From an uncultured bacterium (GTDB lineage: Bacteria; Cyanobacteriota; Vampirovibrionia; Gastranaerophilales; Gastranaerophilaceae): a stretch of DNA of 8,709 nt. The position numbers were made by a program, and so were the translations under genes. Positions within the stretch are counted from its first letter, which is position 1; each line of letters starts with the position of its first letter. The DNA lies in the NCBI GenBank assembly GCA_948742005.1, contig CAPYQR010000032.1:3826-12534 (forward strand). The letters run 5' to 3'. This document shows positions 1 through 6,699 of this stretch, one piece after another. Under the pieces are notes generated by a model. The model ran no database searches, was not told the DNA's origin, and saw only the letters and a program-made list of their open reading frames with translations.

Positions 1-883
1 ATAAAGAACCTAAAACTTCGGCTAAATCTTCTCTTAGAAGTTCGTGTGCGACAGTTTTAACTGGAGCATCCGCATCTTTATCTTCAATAAAATCGCCAAG
101 ACGGGAATCTTCTTCTTTTCCAATCGGTGTTTCTAAAGACAAGGGTTCTTGTGCTACTTTGATTATTTCTCTTAATTTATTAATCGAAATACCCATTTCA
201 GCACTCAATTCTTCTTCTGACGGTTTTCTTGCAAGCTCCTGTGCCAGTTTTCTTGTAACTTTTTTGAGTTTATTTATTGTTTCAACCATATGAACAGGGA
301 TTCTGATTGTTCTTGCCTGGTCTGCGATTGCTCTTGTTATTGCCTGACGAATCCACCAGGTTGCATAAGTTGAAAATTTATAACCTCTTTCGTGGTCAAA
401 TTTTTCCGCAGCTCTTATAAGCCCCAAGTTCCCTTCTTGGATTAAATCAAGAAATAACATTCCGCGGCCTACATATTTTTTAGCAATTGAAACAACCAAA
501 CGCAAGTTTGCCTGTACAAGTTTTCTTTTTGCAACAGCGCCTGAGTTTCCTCCTGCAACGATTTTTCTTGCTAAATCAATTTCTTCATCTGCTGTTAAAA
601 GTTTTATTCTTCCGATTTCGCGAAGATAAATTCTCACAGGGTCATCAACAGAAATTCCCCTGGGAATGGTTATATCACTTTCACTTTGTTCATCGTCTTC
701 GTGTTGGTCAAAGAAATTTGCTACAGATGAGGTTTCAACCGTAGTAACGCCTTGGGTTCTGATTATATTTGAAATGTTGTCGGTTTCTAAACCTGTAGAT
801 TCAAAATATTCGCTGTCTTCAACCATTTCGGTTTTATCTAAAACGCCTATTACAGAACTTTCGGGATTTCTTTTTCTGCTCAT
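1..883 (-). CDS. rpoD: RNA polymerase primary sigma factor RpoD/SigA, C-terminus outside window
   Basis: Housekeeping sigma-70 factor that directs RNA polymerase core to -35/-10 promoters. The 294 visible codons read from ATG 881-883. Residues 1-79 are an acidic, poorly conserved leader. Region 1.2 is near 80-107 ([17 protein letters not shown]). Region 2 is about 118-190, with the core-binding stretch [19 protein letters not shown] and the -10 melting/recognition stretch [19 protein letters not shown]. Region 3 is about 195-265, with [16 protein letters not shown] at about 253-268. The frame runs off the left edge near residue 294, so region 4 (-35 recognition) is not seen. The start is supported by GGAG (894-897, minus strand) 10 nt upstream. 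It lies 20 nt downstream of the dnaG stop, so the two are almost certainly co-transcribed. The [15 protein letters not shown] wording resembles cyanobacterial SigA. Identification as a primary sigma factor is very secure from regions 1.2-3 and from dnaG. Confidence 0.97.
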   Translation of the reverse strand, partial: MSRKRNPESSVIGVLDKTEMVEDSEYFESTGLETDNISNIIRTQGVTTVETSSVANFFDQHEDDEQSESDITIPRGISVDDPVRIYLREIGRIKLLTADEEIDLARKIVAGGNSGAVAKRKLVQANLRLVVSIAKKYVGRGMLFLDLIQEGNLGLIRAAEKFDHERGYKFSTYATWWIRQAITRAIADQARTIRIPVHMVETINKLKKVTRKLAQELARKPSEEELSAEMGISINKLREIIKVAQEPLSLETPIGKEEDSRLGDFIEDKDADAPVKTVAHELLREDLAEVLGSL

Positions 884-903
884 GTATTTTATTCTCCAAT
901 CTG

Positions 904-2775
904 TTATTTTTGCTTTAATTCTTCAAAGATTGCCATAGAGAGTTTTTGTTTTTCTTCTTGAGAAATCGTGTCGTCTTTTAGTAATCTTTTAAGTTTATCT
1001 TTTTTTTCTTGTTGCTTTAATTTATTTAATCTTGTTAATGTTTCGTCTATCGCCTTTTTATAGTTTTCTTGTGAGAGATTATCAAATTCGTGCGATGAGA
1101 AAATATTATCTGAGATTTTTTTTTGTATATTCTGTTCATTATAAAACTCTAAAAAAACTTTTTTTGCTAACTCATCAACATTATTTACTTCGCTTATTTG
1201 TTTGTCAATTGTTTGTAATACCTTTGAATTAGCTTCGTTGTCAAGGTTTAAGCCTGTTATTTTTTCTTTAAAATAATTTTGTTTTTCTGCTTCGTTTGCG
1301 CTGAAACCGAGTTTGATTAAGTTTTCTTCCATTTGTTCCAATTGGCTTTGAGTATCTTTTTGTAAAATTTTATTAATGCTTAAAGGAAGTTCGTTTTCGA
1401 TTTTTAAAACGTAATCACTGCCTGATTGTTTGTTTTTAATCTGGGTTTTTAAAATCTCTTCATCAACATCAAGTTTAAAAGAGGCAGCTTTTATATAATC
1501 GGCACAAATTACGGGATTTTTAATTTCGGATAAAATATCGGCAATTTGAATGACATAATTGCTTTTTTCCTGTGGGGAAAGTTTGCCTTTTATCGTTTCA
1601 TAAACCTGATTTAATTGATAATCAAGCAATAATGGTGCTTGTGAAACTTTGTTTAAATATTCCTCTGCCCCGAATTCGCGGATAAATTCGTCGGGGTCTT
1701 TTCCCTGGATTTCTTGTACAACCCTGATTTCACAAACATTATCGTTGTTTTCAAAATTTGAATCGTATTGTTTTATGTTTCCTAAGGTTTCAAAAATACT
1801 TTTAATTACCTGTGCGCCATGCTCAATTGCTTTTTTGCCTGCAGAATCTGTATCAAAAGCAAGATAGATTTTTCTGGAGGGGCAAAAACGGCTGATTAAT
1901 TTAATGTGCTGCGGGGTTAGTGCTGTTCCGCAGGTTGCAACCGCGTTTTCAACGCCGCCGATGTGCGCTGAAATTACATCAAAATACCCTTCCATAAAAA
2001 TTACGCTGTCAGTTTCTTTTATTTTTTCTTTTGCGCGGTTAAGTCCGAATAAAATATTGCTTTTATTATAAATTATGCTTTCGGGAGAGTTGATGTATTT
2101 TGGCATCTGCCCGTCTAAAATCGCTCTTGCGCCAAAGGCAACGGTGTTTGAATTTGCATCTTTAATCGGGATTATGATTCTGTTTTTGAATCTGTCAAAA
2201 AAGATATTGTCTTTTTCGTAAATCAAACCTGCCTTTGAAAGTTCATCAATTGTAAAACCAAGATTTGTTAAGTAGTTTTTAAGTTCAAAATTTCCTTTAG
2301 GCGCTAAACCAAGTGAGAATTTTGAAATTGCGATTTCATCAATTCCTCTTTTTTCAAGATATTCAAGAGCCTTTTGGTTTGATTCAAGATTGCTTTTAAA
2401 GAATTTAGAGGCAATATCCATAGCATCATACAATCTTTCGCGCTCCGCTTTTTGATTAAGTGCGTTTTTTTGGTTGAATTTGGGAAGTTCAATCCCAAGG
2501 TTGAGAGCTTGTTCGGTTATAACTTCGTTGAATGATTGGTTGTTTATTTTCATTAAAAAAGTCAAAACATCTCCGCCCTCGCCGCAGCCGAAGCATTTAA
2601 AGATTTGTTTATCGGGAGTTACGACAAAAGAAGGGGTTTTTTCATTGTGAAAAGGACAAAGCCCCTGAAAATTTCTTCCTGCTTTTTTTAAAACAACATA
2701 TCTTGAAATAACCTCGACGATATCAAGGCTGTCTTTGATTTTTTCAATTGCTTGTTGATAAGTAACTTCCGCCAT
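904..2775 (-). CDS. dnaG: DNA primase DnaG
   Basis: Synthesises RNA primers for lagging-strand replication, working with the DnaB helicase. At 623 aa it has normal family length. The N-terminal CHC2-type zinc-binding domain has C40, H43, C61 and C64 (CPFH...CFGC). The catalytic core includes the basic stretch [11 protein letters not shown] (196-206) and KYINSPES (226-233). The TOPRIM fold is marked by E262 in FMEGYFD and by D308/D310 in [15 protein letters not shown] (359-366) is the conserved end of the TOPRIM part. Residues from about 440 to 623 are helical, charged and poorly conserved, as expected for the helicase-interacting domain. The start [24 protein letters not shown] is typical of the family, although only a weak GAG lies upstream. 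It is the first gene of a dnaG-rpoD operon; rpsU, often upstream in other bacteria, is absent here. All key residues are present and the gene looks intact. Confidence 0.98.
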   Translation of the reverse strand: MAEVTYQQAIEKIKDSLDIVEVISRYVVLKKAGRNFQGLCPFHNEKTPSFVVTPDKQIFKCFGCGEGGDVLTFLMKINNQSFNEVITEQALNLGIELPKFNQKNALNQKAERERLYDAMDIASKFFKSNLESNQKALEYLEKRGIDEIAISKFSLGLAPKGNFELKNYLTNLGFTIDELSKAGLIYEKDNIFFDRFKNRIIIPIKDANSNTVAFGARAILDGQMPKYINSPESIIYNKSNILFGLNRAKEKIKETDSVIFMEGYFDVISAHIGGVENAVATCGTALTPQHIKLISRFCPSRKIYLAFDTDSAGKKAIEHGAQVIKSIFETLGNIKQYDSNFENNDNVCEIRVVQEIQGKDPDEFIREFGAEEYLNKVSQAPLLLDYQLNQVYETIKGKLSPQEKSNYVIQIADILSEIKNPVICADYIKAASFKLDVDEEILKTQIKNKQSGSDYVLKIENELPLSINKILQKDTQSQLEQMEENLIKLGFSANEAEKQNYFKEKITGLNLDNEANSKVLQTIDKQISEVNNVDELAKKVFLEFYNEQNIQKKISDNIFSSHEFDNLSQENYKKAIDETLTRLNKLKQQEKKDKLKRLLKDDTISQEEKQKLSMAIFEELKQK

Positions 2776-2933
2776 TTAAACTCAAAAACTGATATTTTTC
2801 GTGTATTCTTATGTGTTTTAACACCAAAACACAAACTTTTAAAGAGTAAAAATCAAAATTTTTAAAAAAAGTTTACATCTTTTTTTAAAATAAATAATTT
2901 TTGTGGTTTAATTAAATTGTCGATAAGGTTATT
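2776..2933. promoter_or_regulatory. Divergent intergenic region between dnaG and the HEAT-repeat gene
   Basis: This 158-bp, very AT-rich stretch separates two divergently read operons and must hold promoters for both. No ORF or RNA gene is visible. For dnaG (minus strand) a possible promoter is TTGTGT (2834-2829), a 17-nt spacer and TAAGAA (2811-2806); the -10 match is poor. For the plus-strand operon TTTACA (2872-2877) with a 17-nt spacer leads to TAATTT (2895-2900), also weak. The presence of promoters follows from the layout. The exact boxes are guesses, since such matches arise easily in AT-rich DNA. Confidence 0.45.
2812..2833. repeat. Inverted repeat (operator-like dyad) upstream of dnaG
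   Basis: A perfect 8-bp inverted repeat has arms TGTGTTTT (2812-2819) and AAAACACA (2826-2833) separated by a 6-nt centre (AACACC). It is not followed by a T-run long enough for a terminator and lies 37 bp upstream of the dnaG start. It overlaps the spacer and -35 of the candidate dnaG promoter, so binding by a dimeric regulator is a plausible role. The repeat is seen directly; the operator function is inference. Confidence 0.45.
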
Positions 2934-3878
2934 ATGAATGAATTTGATTCAAAAATAATTCAATATTTTCTGGACAAATCAAAAAAGATAAAAAACAATG
3001 ATTATCTTAAATTGTTTGATGAACTGGAAAAAAAATTTAAACAAAAGGATTTAGTTTGCCTTTATTGTTATGTTTTAAAAACTTCTTGCGATGTTAAACT
3101 TCTTGATTTTACTATAAGGCAGATTAACAAAAAAAAATATTTAGACACACTCCCCTCTTTAATTGATTTTGTTTTAAAACCTTATTGTTCATCTGATGAA
3201 AATAAAAATTTAAAAACAGAAAACGATTTCAACAATACCAAAGTACTTGCAATTAAAATTTTAGGGAATTTTAAAAACAAAAAAGCATTAAATGCACTTT
3301 TATTTTGTTTAAATGATAAAAATTCAAATTATAAAATCAGATTCGCATCAGCCGATGCTATTGGTAAAATCGGCGATAAAAATGCTTTTGAAACCCTGCA
3401 AAACGTTGTTTGCGACCAAAACGAAAAATCAACTTACGTTAAAGAATCTGCAATAACTGCGCTTGGAATGCTTAAGGATGAGCGTGCTATTGATGTTTTT
3501 TCAAGCTTAATGAATACGAAAGATTTTTTTGAAGAAAAATTTTCATCTCTTAAAGAAAAAATAATTGAAGCGATGTCAAAGCTTGACGTTTCAAAAGACA
3601 AAAAAGCGCTCAATATTTTGAAAAAATCCCTGCTTGATTCATCCCCCCAAATAAGGATTAACGCTATAGAAGTTTTGATGAATTCAAATATTTCCGAAAA
3701 TTATAATCTCATTTATGAAAGATTAAAATATGACGATGATTTGGAAGTGAAAAAAAACGCTCTGGTTGCTTTGTATAATATTTCAGATGTTTCTGTTTTA
3801 AATGAAGTTATTGAGGGCACTTTTGACGAAGAATTAAAAAGTTATGCAAAAGAAATAATTGAAGAATATGAGGAATAA
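2934..3878 (+). CDS. HEAT-repeat (PBS-lyase-like) protein of unknown function
   Basis: A soluble 314-aa protein with no signal peptide or membrane segment. Residues 1-95 are helical and lysine-rich and match no family I recognise. From about 102 to the end there are roughly six degenerate HEAT-like helical hairpins, each about 30 residues. Examples are near 103-126 (VLAIKILGNFKNKKALNALL), 134-157 (IRFASADAIGKIGDKNAFETL), 168-193 (YVKESAITALGMLKDERAIDVF), 206-232, 240-264 and 270-295. The pattern of A-[IL]-x-x-[IL]-G followed by a D/K-A-[LI] second helix is typical of PBS-lyase HEAT-like repeats, which act as protein-binding scaffolds. A phycobilin lyase role is not implied. ATG 2934 has TAAGG (2924-2928) close upstream; a second ATG at 2938 is out of frame. 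It is the first gene of a four-gene run and its end overlaps the queC start, so the two are probably translationally coupled. The partner is unknown. Confidence 0.85.
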   Translation: MNEFDSKIIQYFLDKSKKIKNNDYLKLFDELEKKFKQKDLVCLYCYVLKTSCDVKLLDFTIRQINKKKYLDTLPSLIDFVLKPYCSSDENKNLKTENDFNNTKVLAIKILGNFKNKKALNALLFCLNDKNSNYKIRFASADAIGKIGDKNAFETLQNVVCDQNEKSTYVKESAITALGMLKDERAIDVFSSLMNTKDFFEEKFSSLKEKIIEAMSKLDVSKDKKALNILKKSLLDSSPQIRINAIEVLMNSNISENYNLIYERLKYDDDLEVKKNALVALYNISDVSVLNEVIEGTFDEELKSYAKEIIEEYEE

Positions 3879-4587
3879 AGTTTTGAGTGATATTAAGAAA
3901 AACAAAGGAATAATTTTGCTCTCCGGAGGCTTAGACAGCCTTGTTTCTTTAGATATTGCGCTTGGTGGCGGAATAAAAAATAATTTGCAAAATGAGCAAA
4001 AAGTTTTTGAAAAAATTGATGCACTTTTGTTTAATTATGGTCAAAAAGCTTTTAAAGATGAGAAAAAAGCGGTTGAGGAGATTTGTTCTTATTATAAAAT
4101 CGATTATAAAATAATTGAACTTCCGACTTTGGCTCAAGTTTCTCAAAACGCATTAACATCAAGCAGCAACAACAATTTTAATTCCTTGGAAGATGTTTGG
4201 ATTCCCAATCGTAACGGTTTATTTTTAAATATTGCAGGCATGTTTTGTGATAAATATAATTATCAATATATTATTTTTGGCGCAAACAAACAAGAAGCAA
4301 GAGATTTTCCCGATAATACACAAGAATTTATAAACAGCGCAAATGAGTTTTTTAAATATTCAACTATTAACAAAATTAAAGTTTTTGCACCTTGTGTTGG
4401 ATTTGATAAAATAGAAATAGTGAATTATGCTATTGATAACAATGTTCCTTTGAATCTTTTAAAAAGCTGTTATCAAGATTCAAAAGCAACAAATAAAAAA
4501 CATTGTAATCAGTGTATGTCATGTAAATTATTATATGAAGCAATCAAAAAAAGCAAAAAACCTGAGTTAATTAAGGAATTGTTTTAA
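3868..4587 (+). CDS. queC: 7-cyano-7-deazaguanine (preQ0) synthase, QueC/ExsB family
   Basis: ATP-dependent enzyme converting 7-carboxy-7-deazaguanine and ammonia to preQ0, the precursor of queuosine and other 7-deazapurines. Counting from ATG 3868 (239 aa, near the family's usual length), the PP-loop SGGLDS is at 19-24 and WIPNRNGLF at 111-119. The zinc site is the four cysteines C201, C213, C216 and C219. The segment GANKQEARDFPDN (138-150) replaces the YPDCR wording common in Proteobacterial and Firmicute QueC, and resembles the variant I associate with archaeal-type QueC. The start is uncertain. An in-frame TTG at 3859 and this ATG at 3868 both overlap the HEAT-gene end (stop 3876-3878) and lack a clear SD. 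A TTG at 3883 has AGGA 8 nt upstream. All three leave the PP-loop intact. The DUF366-like gene follows after one base. No queD, queE or queF is in the window, so any full pathway must be encoded elsewhere. Confidence 0.93.
   Translation: MRNKVLSDIKKNKGIILLSGGLDSLVSLDIALGGGIKNNLQNEQKVFEKIDALLFNYGQKAFKDEKKAVEEICSYYKIDYKIIELPTLAQVSQNALTSSSNNNFNSLEDVWIPNRNGLFLNIAGMFCDKYNYQYIIFGANKQEARDFPDNTQEFINSANEFFKYSTINKIKVFAPCVGFDKIEIVNYAIDNNVPLNLLKSCYQDSKATNKKHCNQCMSCKLLYEAIKKSKKPELIKELF
3871..3874 (+). promoter_or_regulatory. Shine-Dalgarno-like AGGA that may favour a TTG start for queC
   Basis: AGGA sits inside the last codons of the HEAT gene, 8 nt before the in-frame TTG at 3883. The ATG at 3868 has no comparable site. 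If used, QueC would start as (M)SDIKKNKGIILLSGGLDS, 5 nt after the upstream stop codon. The spacing is good but the match is short, so this is only suggestive. Confidence 0.3.
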
Positions 4588-4588
4588 A

Positions 4589-5146
4589 ATGCAGACATTA
4601 TTTATAGAAAAAGAAATAAAATACATAGGCTCGCAGCTGTCCCCGCATTGGATTTATAAAAATTTTAAATTACAGGGTGATTCAATCGTGGCTTTTGTCG
4701 GCGAAGTTGATGTTAAAATAACTGAAATGGTTGATATTGAAGATGTCATAAATAACGATGCAATTTATTCTAAAAAAATGCTTAATTTTATAATTGAACA
4801 ATACAATATAACCTTAGAACAAATGGTTTGTCTGCAGAGGCTGTTTATTTCAATAATTAAAGAAATTCTTGAAACAAAAGGAAAAATTATTTTACGCAAA
4901 GGTGATGATTTGTTTTTCGATAATCGAAAATTATCTGTTTCAATTGCTACAAAATCAATAACTTCAACGTTAATTCATACGGGGTTAAATATAATAAAAG
5001 ACGGTGCGCCGATTCAGGCAAGCGATTTAAGCGAGCTTGAAATTAAGGATATAAAAGCTTTTGCGCTTGAAATTATGGAAAAATATAAAAACGAAGTTGA
5101 CTCAATAAAACAAGCAGTATATAAAGTTCGGGGAGTTGTGGAATAA
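4589..5146 (+). CDS. DUF366-like protein of unknown function, coupled to queC
   Basis: A soluble 185-aa protein with no signal peptide or membrane segment. From memory of the family, the sequence matches DUF366, small proteins found in archaea and some bacteria. The recognisable conserved blocks are GSQLSPHWIYKNF (14-26), GDSIVAFVGEVDV (30-42), EMVDIEDV (46-53), ILRKGDDLFF (101-110), KLSVSIAT (114-121), STLIHTGLNI (126-135) and the C-terminal KVR (179-181). Polar residues that could form an active site are H20, D31, E46, D49, E51, D52, R103, D106, D107, K114, H130 and N134. I know of no established function. It starts one base after the queC stop, with AAGGAA (4573-4578) 10 nt upstream, and its stop overlaps the next start as TAATG. 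This coupling suggests a job linked to QueC or its product, which is inference only. The family call is fairly sure and function unknown. Confidence 0.75.
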   Translation: MQTLFIEKEIKYIGSQLSPHWIYKNFKLQGDSIVAFVGEVDVKITEMVDIEDVINNDAIYSKKMLNFIIEQYNITLEQMVCLQRLFISIIKEILETKGKIILRKGDDLFFDNRKLSVSIATKSITSTLIHTGLNIIKDGAPIQASDLSELEIKDIKAFALEIMEKYKNEVDSIKQAVYKVRGVVE

Positions 5147-6024
5147 TGGATTTTAATTCTTCGGGCGATTATTTTACATACAAGAGAAAAAAAATTGAGA
5201 AAAATTCTCCCACAAGACAAAAAAAATATATTTCAAAAGTTAATTTTTTGCTTCAATTGTCAATTGTAACTTTTTTGATTGTTGTTGTGTTGATTTTGGT
5301 CGGAATTACTAAGTTTTCATCAAAAATGGATATTGAATGCTCAAGGAGCGATTTATCCGAATTTGACCCCGCATCATCTCATATTACGGCTAATGTCGAC
5401 GATACTCCGCAAGGCAAAATAGATAAACGTTTAATTTTGATTCAACAGGAAGAAAACGCACCAAATGAAGCAAAGAAAATTATAACCGACAACAAACAAA
5501 ACAGCCTTGTAATTGATCCTAAGCTTGTTGAAGCAAATAAAGAAATTGAAAACAGGCAATATAAAGAATTTAAAGAAAAACAACTTAAAAAGCAACAACA
5601 AAAACAACTTGAAGCACAAAACAAAGATTTGCAAGCTCCTAAACCGGGTACAAAATTAACTTTTAAGCCTCCAACAGCAAAGCAAAACGAAGAAATAAAA
5701 ACTAATGCGCAAGATAAAACAACACAAGCAAATCAGACTTTATCAACAGAACAAAAACAAGAAATAAAACCCTCAACAAAAACAGCGTCTGATAATTTAA
5801 TAATAATGTCGAAAGTTTTTATTGGCAGGTATGCAAATTTAGACGAAGCGCAGGCAATGCAAAATACAATCAAAAACAGCAATCCTCATCTGACACCTTA
5901 TGTGAAAAAAGTCGGAAATGTTTTTACAATCCAAATGGGTTCATATCAAGATTTTAACGTAGCGAGAAAATTTGCTCAAAGGTTACAGGCAAAAGGCTTT
6001 GAAGTTTGGATTTATCAACAGTAA
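5146..6024 (+). CDS. Single-pass membrane protein with C-terminal SPOR domain
   Basis: A 292-aa bitopic protein. Residues 1-32 are basic and should stay in the cytoplasm. A hydrophobic segment of about 33-55 (FLLQLSIVTFLIVVVLILVG) is the membrane anchor. Residues 60-215 form a low-complexity Q/K/E/T-rich linker, partly likely coiled coil (about 125-160). Residues 221-292 form a SPOR domain: VFIGRYANLDEAQAMQ, then VFTIQMGSYQDFNVARKFAQRL and the closing GFEVWIYQ strand. SPOR domains bind denuded septal peptidoglycan, and proteins with this layout (FtsN-, DedD- and DamX-like) act at the division site or cell wall; the role here is inferred from that. It is the last gene of the four-gene run, with TAATG overlap on the DUF366-like gene and GGGGAG (5130-5135) 10 nt upstream of its ATG. 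No catalytic domain is present. The family call is strong and the specific partner unknown. Confidence 0.9.
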   Translation: MDFNSSGDYFTYKRKKIEKNSPTRQKKYISKVNFLLQLSIVTFLIVVVLILVGITKFSSKMDIECSRSDLSEFDPASSHITANVDDTPQGKIDKRLILIQQEENAPNEAKKIITDNKQNSLVIDPKLVEANKEIENRQYKEFKEKQLKKQQQKQLEAQNKDLQAPKPGTKLTFKPPTAKQNEEIKTNAQDKTTQANQTLSTEQKQEIKPSTKTASDNLIIMSKVFIGRYANLDEAQAMQNTIKNSNPHLTPYVKKVGNVFTIQMGSYQDFNVARKFAQRLQAKGFEVWIYQQ

Positions 6025-6032
6025 ATAAAATA

Positions 6033-6069
6033 TTGCTTTTTTGAAATGTTTTATATAAACTATTAATAT
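6033..6069 (+). promoter_or_regulatory. Candidate tRNA-Val promoter
   Basis: TTGAAA (6041-6046) is followed by a 17-nt spacer and TAATAT (6064-6069), which would start transcription within a few bases of the tRNA 5' end. An alternative pairing is TTGCTT (6033-6038) with TATAAA (6054-6059), spaced 15 nt, giving a short leader. The 53-bp gap between the SPOR gene and the tRNA otherwise holds nothing obvious. The tRNA may instead be read through from the upstream operon. Confidence 0.3.
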
Positions 6070-6077
6070 GAATCCAA

Positions 6078-6150
6078 GGGCGATTGGCGCAGCTGGTAGC
6101 GCATCACATTGACATTGTGGGGGTCGTGGGTTCAAGTCCCGCATCGCCCA
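6078..6150 (+). tRNA. tRNA-Val (anticodon GAC)
   Basis: A 73-nt cloverleaf can be folded by hand. The acceptor arm GGGCGAT pairs fully with ATCGCCC. The D-stem is GCGC/GCGC with an 8-nt loop containing GG. The anticodon stem TCACA/TGTGG carries loop TTGACAT with anticodon GAC at 6111-6113. The T-arm is GTGGG/CCCGC with loop TTCAAGT. The discriminator base is A and the 3' CCA is not encoded (GAT follows), so it must be added post-transcriptionally. GAC reads the valine codons GUU and GUC. The convergent chrA reading frame ends three bases beyond the tRNA, with no clear terminator between them. Confidence 0.97.
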
Positions 6151-6153
6151 GAT

Positions 6154-6699
6154 TTATTTTATAAAATACAAGCCAACCCCGAAAATTCCCCCGATTGCCA
6201 TGTAAATTATCGGATTTCTCGGGAATTTAAAAGTCAGGATAAATAAAATCAAAAGTAAAACTATACCCTTAAAATCTATTATTGAATTGCTGAAAATTAA
6301 ATCCTGAAATAATTTCACTCCGACAGAGCAAATAAGTGCGCAGGCGGTTGGGCGTAAAATATAGAGGATTTTTTGTATGTATTTGTTTGAGCAGAAAGTT
6401 TGATATAATCTAAAAACCTGTGTTGTTATTAAAAGCATTGGAATAGCAAGAGCTGTTGTGGAAATTATTGCTCCAATTAAACCTGCTGTTTTAAAACCTG
6501 CAAAAGTTGCCATATTAAGCCCGATAGGACCGGGAGTTAAACCTGACAAGGCGATTAATTGTGTTAATTCAAATTGAGAAAACCAATTGTATTTTTCGCA
6601 AATTTGATACAGAAAGGGTAAAGAGCCATATCCCCCGCCATAGGTAAAAAGCCCGACTTTGATGAATTCAACAGATAAGGGAAAATATAGATTAGGCAT
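6154..6699 (-). CDS. Short ChrA-family (chromate transporter) subunit, PGP-motif half
   Basis: A 181-aa polytopic membrane protein of the CHR/chromate ion transporter family, single-domain type. It holds the family signatures FIKVGLFTYGGGYGSLP (12-28) and SGLTPGPIGLNMATFAG (52-68), plus about five or six hydrophobic segments. Short CHR proteins are usually encoded as neighbouring pairs and are thought to function together; chromate efflux is the known role of some members, but the natural substrate here is not shown. It is the second gene of the pair: its ATG lies inside the end of the partner gene (8-nt overlap, 6692-6699). GAGGA (6712-6708 on the minus strand) sits 8 nt upstream, so translational coupling is likely. 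The 3' end abuts the convergent tRNA-Val. No gene symbol is given because several two-gene names exist for this family. Confidence 0.88.
   Translation of the reverse strand: MPNLYFPLSVEFIKVGLFTYGGGYGSLPFLYQICEKYNWFSQFELTQLIALSGLTPGPIGLNMATFAGFKTAGLIGAIISTTALAIPMLLITTQVFRLYQTFCSNKYIQKILYILRPTACALICSVGVKLFQDLIFSNSIIDFKGIVLLLILFILTFKFPRNPIIYMAIGGIFGVGLYFIK

Noticed and set aside
487..938. Plus-strand ORFs of 85 and 90 codons overlapping rpoD
   Set aside because: They lie antisense to the strongly conserved sigma factor, have biased composition and match no family.
2934..3878. Phycobilisome lyase (CpcE/F-type) function for the HEAT protein
   Set aside because: The HEAT-like repeats are generic, the rest of the protein does not match a lyase, and no phycobiliprotein genes are nearby.
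5431..5634. Two minus-strand ORFs rich in F, L and C opposite the SPOR linker
   Set aside because: These are the complement of the A-rich Q/K linker; no start signal or family match.
6025..6054. A/T-only 10-bp stem with a 10-nt loop between the SPOR gene and the tRNA
   Set aside because: No G-C pairs, contains a G-T wobble and has no following T-run; too weak to call a terminator.
6155..6168. Palindrome TATTTTATAAAATA just after the tRNA, a possible bidirectional terminator
   Set aside because: It has no loop, is wholly A/T, and is part of the chrA C-terminal codons, so it is likely chance in AT-rich DNA.
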